Origin: an uncultured Flavobacteriaceae bacterium
Lineage (GTDB): Bacteria > Bacteroidota > Bacteroidia > Flavobacteriales > Flavobacteriaceae
NCBI GenBank assembly: GCA_943842625.1
Contig: CALTCK010000003.1
Location: 25,617 to 89,616, forward strand
DNA length: 64,000 nucleotides
Direction of reading: 5' to 3'
Under the pieces are notes generated by a model. It saw nothing but the letters and a program-made list of their open reading frames with translations, was not told the origin of the DNA and did no database searches. The translations under genes and the position numbers were made by a program. Shown piece by piece: positions 57,830-64,000 of this stretch. Positions within the stretch are counted from its first letter, which is position 1. Each line of letters opens with the position of its first letter.

Positions 57830-58666
57830 TTATTCAAAATTTATACTAACAGTATCTCTATAATTTAAGCCAAATAGGGAAGAAGCACTACCTACTGTTT
57901 TTGGATTGCTCTTGTAAATTGAAAGCTCAAGATAGTTTGATGAATTCCATAGGGCTAATTTTTTACCATCTTCAACACGCTTATTTTTTGGGTTGTCAAA
58001 ATTAATAAAATCACTATATCGATTGTAAACTTTTGAAAACTTGATGGATCTTGCTTGTATGGTGAAACTTCTTCCTTTTCCTATTTTTTCGAAAAGAACT
58101 TTGTTGATATTGCTAATAACATTTCCATAATTGTCAATGTAAATAACATTTCCAATTATTTGACTATTTTCAGGATTTACTACAGGTTTAATGCCAGTAA
58201 GTTGTTTTATTTTAGAAATGGGTTTGCCTATTACTTCTAAAGTACCTCCTCTAGCAATGTGACAGGCAACTTTAACAAAAACGTCTAAAACAGGAAAATT
58301 AGATTCAATATTGTCATGAACGTTAATTTCAACAATTTTTTCAGGTTTAATCTCTGAAGTTAGCATAGAAATAATTCCATTATTAGCACAGATAAAATAG
58401 TGATTATCAAGATAAACAGCGATGTGTTTATTTTCCGGGTTTAATTCCGAGTCTATTCCAATAATATGAATACTTCCCGGAGGAAAACTTTTGTAAGCAT
58501 TTTGTATGATGTAAGCAGCCTCAGATATATGAAAGGGTGATATGCAATGGGAGATATCAACAATTCGAATGGTCTCTAATTCACTATAGAGAGCCCCTTT
58601 AACTGCACCAGCAAAGTGATCTTTCTCACCAAAGTCGGTAGTTAAAGTGATAATAGCTTGTGGCAT
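57830..58666 (-). CDS. S-adenosyl-L-methionine hydroxide adenosyltransferase-family protein (DUF62)
   Basis: 278 residues of the family that cleaves SAM to adenosine and methionine (SAM hydrolase), related to fluorinase and chlorinase. TLTTDFGEKDHFAGAVKGAL at the N-terminus has the Asp-Arg/His catalytic set of the family (DFG, KDH), then IVDISHCISPFHISEAAYI, FICANNGIISML and GNVIYIDNYGNVISNI with C-terminal SSNYLELSIYKSN. Gly/Asn substitutions typical of halogenases are not evident. It heads the likely operon with ABM, gldF and gldG. Physiological role unknown. Confidence 0.88.
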   Translation of the reverse strand: MPQAIITLTTDFGEKDHFAGAVKGALYSELETIRIVDISHCISPFHISEAAYIIQNAYKSFPPGSIHIIGIDSELNPENKHIAVYLDNHYFICANNGIISMLTSEIKPEKIVEINVHDNIESNFPVLDVFVKVACHIARGGTLEVIGKPISKIKQLTGIKPVVNPENSQIIGNVIYIDNYGNVISNINKVLFEKIGKGRSFTIQARSIKFSKVYNRYSDFINFDNPKNKRVEDGKKLALWNSSNYLELSIYKSNPKTVGSASSLFGLNYRDTVSINFE

Positions 58667-58769
58667 TTTGTTAATATTTATTTAAACTAATAACAACAAA
58701 AATACTGTACTTTTGTGTTAGAGAAAAACAATTTTTTATATAGTATTAATAATTTTAAATGTACTGCTT

Positions 58770-59723
58770 TTGAATGAACTAATTATTGAATTATCTGAAA
58801 TAAGCCCGAGAGATTTTTTCGGACATCAAAACATAAATATTGAGAAGTTAAAGGAGCTTTTTCCTAAATTAAAAATTGTAGCAAGAGGAAATAAAATAAA
58901 AGCTTATGGCGACCAAGAAGTTTTAGAAGAATTTGATAAACGTCTCGCGATGTTATTAGATCATTTTTCTAAGTATAATAAATTAGATGAAAACGTTATA
59001 GAACGGGTTTTATTGAGTAGAAGTAAAGATGATTATGAAACTCCCGTAAGCTCAAATGCAATATTGGTACACGGAGTAGGAGGAAAGAAGATCAAAGCTC
59101 AGACTGCCAACCAACGAAAATTAGTTCAATTAATGAAGACCAATGATATGGTATTTGCTGTTGGTCCTGCAGGTACAGGAAAGACCTATACAGGTGTTGC
59201 GTTAGCAGTAAAGGCGCTAAAAGAAAAACAAGTTAAACGTATTATTTTAACACGTCCTGCCGTTGAAGCTGGCGAAAATTTAGGTTTTCTTCCTGGTGAT
59301 TTAAAAGAAAAGTTAGATCCTTACATGATGCCACTCTATGATGCTCTAAGAGATATGATTCCATCAGAAAAACTGGAGTCTCTTATTGAAAAAGGGACTA
59401 TTCAGATCGCTCCATTAGCTTTTATGAGAGGACGAACTCTCGACAATGCTTTTGTGATTTTAGACGAAGCTCAAAATACTACTCATTCACAAATGAAAAT
59501 GTTTTTGACTCGTATGGGTAAGAATGCTAAATTTATGCTAACTGGTGACCCTGGTCAAATAGATCTTCCTCGGCGAGTTATTTCAGGATTAAAAGAAGCT
59601 TTATTGGTTTTAAATTCAGTAAAAGGAGTAGGTATTATTCATCTAGACGATAAAGATGTTATACGTCACCGATTAGTAAAAAAAGTAATTGCAGCCTATA
59701 AGGCGATTGAAAATAATGACTAA
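58770..59723 (+). CDS. phoH: PhoH-family ATPase
   Basis: 317-residue cytoplasmic ATPase of the PhoH/RNA-helicase-like family, often phosphate-starvation regulated. An N-terminal KH-like segment (1-100), then Walker A VGPAGTGKTYTGVALAVKAL (near 132-139), RIILTRPAVEAGENLGFLPG, Walker B NAFVILDEAQNTT and MLTGDPGQIDLP. Length is normal. Start is TTG at 58770 because the nearby ATGs are out of frame or followed by a stop. Divergent from the DUF62 gene; cotranscribed with purC three bases downstream. Confidence 0.93.
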   Translation: MNELIIELSEISPRDFFGHQNINIEKLKELFPKLKIVARGNKIKAYGDQEVLEEFDKRLAMLLDHFSKYNKLDENVIERVLLSRSKDDYETPVSSNAILVHGVGGKKIKAQTANQRKLVQLMKTNDMVFAVGPAGTGKTYTGVALAVKALKEKQVKRIILTRPAVEAGENLGFLPGDLKEKLDPYMMPLYDALRDMIPSEKLESLIEKGTIQIAPLAFMRGRTLDNAFVILDEAQNTTHSQMKMFLTRMGKNAKFMLTGDPGQIDLPRRVISGLKEALLVLNSVKGVGIIHLDDKDVIRHRLVKKVIAAYKAIENND

Positions 59724-59726
59724 AAA

Positions 59727-60677
59727 ATGAGCAACACTATTACCAATTCTCAATTTAATTTTCCAGGTCAAAAAAATATATATCATGGGAAGGTTAGGGA
59801 AGTTTATACTATAGAAAACGATTTATTAGTAATGATTGCGACCGATAGGTTAAGTGCTTTTGATGTAGTTATGCCTAAAGGGATTCCCTACAAAGGTCAA
59901 ATACTAAATCAGATAGCTACTCAAATGATGCGAGATACCGAAGATTTAGTCCCCAATTGGCTATTAGCCAGTCCAGATCCAAATGTAGCCATAGGTATTG
60001 CTTGTGAACCATTTAAAGTTGAAATGGTTATTCGTGGTTATTTGAGTGGACACGCGGCTCGAGAATATAAATTAGGAAAAAGAACCCTTTGTAATATTGA
60101 TATGCCAGAAGGAATGATTGAAAATGATCGATTTCCAGCACCTATAATTACCCCTGCTACTAAAGCAGAAGCAGGAGATCATGATGAAGATATTTCTAGA
60201 GAAGATATTTTAAAAAGAGGAATTGTTTCAGAGGAGGATTATAAAATACTAGAAGATTATACAAGAAAATTATTTCAACGAGGAACCGAATTAGCTTCTA
60301 AAAGAGGCTTAATTTTAGTAGACACCAAATATGAATTTGGTAAAACAAAAGAAGGAAAGATTGTTTTAATAGATGAAATTCATACTCCTGATTCCTCTCG
60401 ATATTTTTATGCAGATGGTTATGAAGACCTTCAGGCTAAAGGAAAACCACAGAAGCAACTTTCTAAAGAATTTGTTAGGCAATGGTTAATACAAAATGGT
60501 TTTCAAGGATTGGAAGGACAATCGGTTCCAAAAATGAGTGATGAATACATAGATGTCGTTTCTAAAAGATACATCGAATTATACGAAAATATTACAGGAG
60601 AAAAATTTAATAGAGCTGATTTAAGTAATATGGAGGAAAGAATTCAAAATAACGTATTAGAGTATCTGAAAACATAA
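59727..60677 (+). CDS. purC: SAICAR synthetase
   Basis: Phosphoribosylaminoimidazole-succinocarboxamide synthase of purine biosynthesis. 316 residues of the long bacterial/yeast-like type: [99 protein letters not shown], and [12 protein letters not shown]. Substrate and ATP-binding residues are intact. Three bases after phoH, so the two share a transcript, an arrangement common in the group. The frame ends eight bases from the convergent PagL-like gene. Confidence 0.97.
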   Translation: MSNTITNSQFNFPGQKNIYHGKVREVYTIENDLLVMIATDRLSAFDVVMPKGIPYKGQILNQIATQMMRDTEDLVPNWLLASPDPNVAIGIACEPFKVEMVIRGYLSGHAAREYKLGKRTLCNIDMPEGMIENDRFPAPIITPATKAEAGDHDEDISREDILKRGIVSEEDYKILEDYTRKLFQRGTELASKRGLILVDTKYEFGKTKEGKIVLIDEIHTPDSSRYFYADGYEDLQAKGKPQKQLSKEFVRQWLIQNGFQGLEGQSVPKMSDEYIDVVSKRYIELYENITGEKFNRADLSNMEERIQNNVLEYLKT

Positions 60678-60684
60678 AAAAAGC

Positions 60685-61245
60685 TTATTTTGATTTTAAA
60701 CCAAATCGATATACATAGCCAAAATTGAACTCTGTAAAATCAGCTTGACCGAGATTGGCATTTAGTGTTGCGCCTAAAAACAAATTGTGTTTCGGATGTT
60801 CATTATTGTTAAATAGATAATATTTTAAGCCAAGCCTCGTTAATATTGATTTTTTTAATTGATATTTTGAGTTCAATTCCCCATAAACATACCTAGTTTC
60901 ATAAGTGCCATCTGAATTATAAAAATCCCAATAAAATCCTTGTTGCAATTTCCATTCTACTTCATAAAATGGTTTGTAAATATTATACCCCAAATCAACT
61001 TCAATGCCAACATGACCTAAATATAATTCAGAGGTAACAAACACTCCATAGCTAGTTGAGTATTTAAATGCATTTTCAGTAAAATGATTGTATTGCTCAA
61101 TTATTAACTCCTGATCATTTTTAATAAAGGTATTAAAAGAATCGTAATACCTGTAGTAAAATCCAACACCTATTTTGAATGTTTTGTTTAAAATTTTTCC
61201 ATAAGATGCTGCTAATGTATAAACAGGCTTTTTATCATTATACAT
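60685..61245 (-). CDS. C-terminal barrel half of the PagL-like protein
   Basis: 186-residue frame rich in alternating hydrophobic and aromatic strands (FKIGVGFYYRYYDSFN, LYLGHVGIEVDLGYNIYKPF, LTRLGLKYYLFNNN, FTEFNFGYVYRFGLK). It is an outer-membrane barrel C-terminus and belongs to the upstream frame across the +1 shift at 61367-61370. The in-frame upstream sequence continues to about 61364 with no start codon, so the ATG at 61245 is not a real start. Confidence 0.6.
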   Translation of the reverse strand: MYNDKKPVYTLAASYGKILNKTFKIGVGFYYRYYDSFNTFIKNDQELIIEQYNHFTENAFKYSTSYGVFVTSELYLGHVGIEVDLGYNIYKPFYEVEWKLQQGFYWDFYNSDGTYETRYVYGELNSKYQLKKSILTRLGLKYYLFNNNEHPKHNLFLGATLNANLGQADFTEFNFGYVYRFGLKSK

Positions 61246-61354
61246 TTCCGATAAAACATTTATTCCAAATCCAGACCTAAAGCTGAAGTAATTTTCAATT
61301 GATTTTTCAAATTTTTTATTTTTAATCGAATTATCTTCTATACTTTCTTTTTTC

Positions 61355-61990
61355 TTAGTCTTTATACCCCGAATGCCTTGATAAACTTAATAAAAAAGTA
61401 TTTAATCCTTGATTAGGCAAGCTTGTATGGCCATTTGACTGATGATGAAAACCAGCTCCTAATCTCCAGGAAGCTTTTCTTTCATTCAGTACATCATAGT
61501 ATAAAAAAGCTTTAAAAGCCCAAGTAAACCTTGTAGAAATAGCTCTGTTGTTGTTATCAATAATATTATTATAAGAGTAAGTTGTACCATTATATTCTTG
61601 AGTAAAATAAGAAGATCCCAAGCCTATATTCATTTTTAATTGTTCATTAAAAATTTTTTTAAATAAACCATACTCGAGAAAAGGCACTAATGAGAATGAG
61701 TAGCCAACATATTTATTATTTCCATAATCGGTAAAAGTAAAAGCAATTCCAGTTTTAGGATAACGTAATCTGTAGGCCCATTCTTGAGCGTTATTATCTT
61801 GGTAAGTTCCCAAATGAATCGAAACCCCTTTATTCAGTTCCAACTCTGGAAAACCGTTATTTGCAGGATGGGTTTTTCCGACAAAAACTTCAGGGATTAT
61901 AAAATAATTTTTATTTGAAATAGTTTCATTTTTTTGAGCGACACCAAATAGTGAAACTAGTAATAAAAAATGACAAATATTTCTATTCAT
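61355..61990 (-). CDS. N-terminal half of the PagL-like protein
   Basis: 211-residue frame with a signal peptide (MNRNICHFLLLVSLFGVAQ) and the putative catalytic stretch AGFHHQSNGHTSLPNQGLN, as in lipid A 3-O-deacylases, which remove ester-linked acyl chains from lipid A in the outer membrane. Ends early at a stop made by the apparent +1 at 61367-61370. The remainder lies in the downstream frame. Start is ATG 61990. Confidence 0.65.
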   Translation of the reverse strand: MNRNICHFLLLVSLFGVAQKNETISNKNYFIIPEVFVGKTHPANNGFPELELNKGVSIHLGTYQDNNAQEWAYRLRYPKTGIAFTFTDYGNNKYVGYSFSLVPFLEYGLFKKIFNEQLKMNIGLGSSYFTQEYNGTTYSYNNIIDNNNRAISTRFTWAFKAFLYYDVLNERKASWRLGAGFHHQSNGHTSLPNQGLNTFLLSLSRHSGYKD

Positions 61991-62039
61991 TGTTGATTGC
62001 TAACTGCTTTTAAAAGAATAAATTTTTAATAAGATATTG

Positions 62040-63125
62040 TTAATCAAAATAACTGTAGGAATCATTATTTTTCATTTTTAATAAAGATTCATAAATTAAA
62101 TTGATGACCGCTTCTACATCGGTTTTGTGCACCATTTCTACTGTAGTGTGCATGTATCTTAAAGGAAGAGAAATTAAAGCACTAGCCACTCCTGAATTGC
62201 TATAAGCAAAAGCATCCGTATCAGTACCTGTTGCTCTTGAAAGCGCAGATCGCTGAAAGGGTATCTTTTTCTTTTCAGCTGTTTCAATAATTAAATCTCT
62301 TAATTTCTGTTGTACAGCAGGAGCATAAGCGATTACAGGTCCTTTACCCAATTCTAGATGTCCCTCTTTTTTCTTATCGATCATAGGTGTAGTAGTGTCA
62401 TGGGTAACATCTGTTACAATGGCAACGTTTGGTTGAATTCGCTCTGCTATCATTTGAGCTCCACGCAATCCTATTTCTTCTTGAACTGAATTGGTAATAT
62501 ACAATCCAAACGGCAGACTTTTTTTATTGTCGTGAAGTAATCGAGCGACCTCTGCTATCATAAAACCACCCATTCGGTTATCCATTGCTCTACAAACAAA
62601 TTTATTATTATTTAAAATATGAAAGGTGTCCGGATAGGTGATTACACAGCCTACATGAACTCCCATTTTTTTAACCTCATCTTTTGAGCTGGCTCCTATA
62701 TCAATAAATATATTTTCTGGCTTTGGAGCTTCCTCTTTTGCTCTATTTCTAGTATGAATTGCAGGCCAACCAAATACTCCTTTGATAATACCTTTTTTAG
62801 TATGAATATTGACAATTTTAGAAGGGGCAATTTGATGGTCGCTGCCTCCATTTCTAATTACATAAAGCAAACCGTTGTCACTGATATAATTTACATACCA
62901 TGATATTTCATCCGCATGACCCTCAATGACTACTTTATATTTTGCTGAGGGATTAATAACTGCAACTGCTGTGCCGTAAGTATCTGTTATAAATTCATCA
63001 ACATAAGGTTTTAAGTAGTTCATCCATATTTTTTGACCTTCCCATTCATAGCCTGTAGGTGAAGCGTTATTTAAATAAGTTTCTAAAAAGGATATTGATT
63101 TTTTTGTAAGTATTGACGTTGCCAT
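62040..63125 (-). CDS. M42-family metallopeptidase
   Basis: Cytoplasmic dinuclear zinc aminopeptidase. Residues from the ATG at 63125 (MATSILTKKSISFLETYL) give 361 amino acids; the longer frame to 63188 adds a non-conserved stretch. Motifs include the zinc ligand VIEGHADEISWYV, the RAMDNRMGGFMIAEV Asp, QEEIGLRGAQM Glu-Glu, VTDVTHDTTTP and C-terminal LRYMHTTVEMVH His. All ligands of the M42 (glutamyl aminopeptidase-like) active site are visible. Divergent from the DUF4294 gene at 63245, with which it is often paired in flavobacteria. Confidence 0.92.
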   Translation of the reverse strand: MATSILTKKSISFLETYLNNASPTGYEWEGQKIWMNYLKPYVDEFITDTYGTAVAVINPSAKYKVVIEGHADEISWYVNYISDNGLLYVIRNGGSDHQIAPSKIVNIHTKKGIIKGVFGWPAIHTRNRAKEEAPKPENIFIDIGASSKDEVKKMGVHVGCVITYPDTFHILNNNKFVCRAMDNRMGGFMIAEVARLLHDNKKSLPFGLYITNSVQEEIGLRGAQMIAERIQPNVAIVTDVTHDTTTPMIDKKKEGHLELGKGPVIAYAPAVQQKLRDLIIETAEKKKIPFQRSALSRATGTDTDAFAYSNSGVASALISLPLRYMHTTVEMVHKTDVEAVINLIYESLLKMKNNDSYSYFD

Positions 63126-63244
63126 TTTTTTTAATTTACATTTCTTAAAGTCTTCAAAATTAATAATTATATAATAAGTCAAAGACATATTTTGTTTAAT
63201 TTTGAATCAGTTTTCGAAACTATCAAAAAAATATCTCAAACTAA

Positions 63245-63940
63245 ATGAAAGTTTTAAAATTTTCAATCCAGACTTTTTTTATTCTAGTGCCTATATTTGT
63301 TTTTTCCCAAATTGACAAAAATAATAAACAACAAAAAATAGACACAACCAATTATTTTTATATAATTAAAGGAGATTCAATTCCAAGAGAATTCATTGAT
63401 TTAGAGGAAGTCATTTTATTAACTAAATTACAATTTACTTCAGAAGAAGATAGAAAGCGATATCTTGTTCTGAGACGAAAAACAAGAAAAGTATATCCTT
63501 ACGCAAAGCTAGCTTCAGAACGTTTACTTACTATGTCGGACAGGTTAAAAACCATTAAAAGGAAAAGAGATAAAAAAAAATACACCAAAAGAGTTCAACA
63601 ATATATCGAAGAAGAATTTTCTGATAAACTAAAAAAATTCACCAGAACTGAAGGACAAATTTTGGCAAAACTTATACATCGGCAGACTGGAAGTACTAGT
63701 TTTGAATTAGTGAAAGAACTTAGAACTACCTGGAGGGCTTTTTGGTACAATACTACAGCAAATTTATTTGACATATCTTTAAAAAAAAACTACGATCCTT
63801 TTAAAAATAAAGAAGATTATTTGATTGAGGATATCTTAGAAAGATCTTTTCAGGAAAATATACTTGAACGACAAGAACCAGCTTTTTCTATTGATTTTTT
63901 TGAGTTGCAATCATTTTGGAATAAAAAAAAGATCAATTAA
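63245..63940 (+). CDS. DUF4294 domain-containing exported protein
   Basis: 231-residue protein with a signal peptide (IQTFFILVPIFVFSQ) followed by a conserved basic domain: LRRKTRKVYPYAKLASERL (near 75-93), RKRDKKKYTKRVQQYIEEEF, LTRTEGQILAKLIHRQTGST-type (TRTEGQILAKLIHRQTG), and TTWRAFWYNTTANLFDISLK, then DPFKNKEDYLIEDIL. This is the DUF4294 pattern found widely in flavobacteria. Function unknown. Divergent from the M42 peptidase gene with about 119 bases between the start codons. Confidence 0.87.
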   Translation: MKVLKFSIQTFFILVPIFVFSQIDKNNKQQKIDTTNYFYIIKGDSIPREFIDLEEVILLTKLQFTSEEDRKRYLVLRRKTRKVYPYAKLASERLLTMSDRLKTIKRKRDKKKYTKRVQQYIEEEFSDKLKKFTRTEGQILAKLIHRQTGSTSFELVKELRTTWRAFWYNTTANLFDISLKKNYDPFKNKEDYLIEDILERSFQENILERQEPAFSIDFFELQSFWNKKKIN

Positions 63941-64000
63941 TAAATAATATATTTTCTTCAAGAGTAGGTTTATTGATTTTTTCACACTGTAAGTTTTAGT

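Larger units (their letters stand above)
60685..61990 (-). pseudogene. PagL-like lipid A deacylase/acyloxyacyl hydrolase, interrupted by a +1 frameshift
   Basis: Two adjacent frames together make one outer-membrane beta-barrel protein of about 430 residues of the flavobacterial acyloxyacyl hydrolase/PagL-type family. The first frame (61990 down to 61355) has a signal peptide and ends GAGFHHQSNGHTSLPNQGLN, with the His and Ser-type catalytic positions of PagL (FHHQSNGH), then LSLSRHSGYKD and a stop. The other frame continues with GIRGIKTKKKESIEDNSIKN and runs to 60685 through barrel strands. Removing one G from the four-G run at 61367-61370 fuses them (RHSGIKTKKK). The second half also includes the C-terminal barrel strand GYVYRFGLKSK. 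Confidence 0.78.

Noticed and set aside
1..64000. Mobile elements, CRISPR arrays, tRNA or rRNA genes, riboswitches
   Set aside because: No transposase, phage gene, repeat array with spacers, cloverleaf or rRNA stretch was recognised by eye; a covariance-model scan was not possible.

Overview
The window is a stretch of chromosome from a low-GC member of the Bacteroidota, most likely the family Flavobacteriaceae. Evidence includes gliding genes gldF-gldG, a type IX secretion-style C-terminal tail, a fused alpha/beta 2-oxoacid dehydrogenase E1, menaquinone genes, a PAPS operon containing a DUF2061 gene, -7 promoter boxes of the TAnnTTTG type, and a general lack of strong Shine-Dalgarno sites. 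It is almost all core and housekeeping DNA. I see no phage, integron, IS element, CRISPR array, rRNA or tRNA.

Layout. 1-4.5 kb: 5' part of panB, a umuD-umuC mutagenic polymerase operon behind repeated palindromes, and dnaK behind a near-perfect sigma-54 (-24/-12) promoter. 4.5-18 kb: an esterase, then menaquinone genes (menI-like thioesterase, menF, menD and, further on, menB) with an S1-domain protein (cvfB-like), an SDR, a double-VOC protein, a SulA/YfcH-type epimerase, a FucP-type sugar transporter and a very large FG-GAP lipoprotein between them. 18-31 kb: the E1 dehydrogenase gene (broken), a Sco1-like protein with a TPR lipoprotein, an M1-peptidase-like protein without its zinc motif, a secreted EEP-family protein, a LOG-type protein and uvrA. 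31-41.5 kb: a near-complete haem pathway, with hemA-C(D)-D-B-L-E-N on the minus strand and an AraC regulator-hemH-hemJ on the plus strand, sharing one divergent promoter region. 41.5-48 kb: gamma-glutamyltransferase, AcpH-like protein, phosphoglucosamine mutase, a lipid A-type acyltransferase, a broken rhomboid and a TlpA-like lipoprotein. 48-52.3 kb: cysQ-DUF2061-cysC-cysD-cysN, which makes and recycles PAPS. 52.4-64 kb: mnmE, dnaN, gldG-gldF, a small monooxygenase-fold protein, a SAM hydrolase-family protein, phoH, purC, a broken PagL-like gene, an M42 peptidase and a DUF4294 protein.

The strongest structural observation is that at least five otherwise well-conserved genes (E1, hemD, rhomboid, gldF, PagL-like) are each interrupted by single-base gains, nearly all explicable as one extra base in a short homopolymer. 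E1 has four. Because every event is +1 and each downstream frame resumes good homology, I favour a sequence-quality artefact over decay, but this can be tested. The most biologically interesting items are a UmuD whose catalytic Ser and Lys are both replaced, the repeated palindrome in front of it, the sigma-54 promoter of dnaK, a probable HemC-HemD fusion, and an assimilatory-looking sulfate activation operon without any reductase. I did not find a clearly new multi-gene system.
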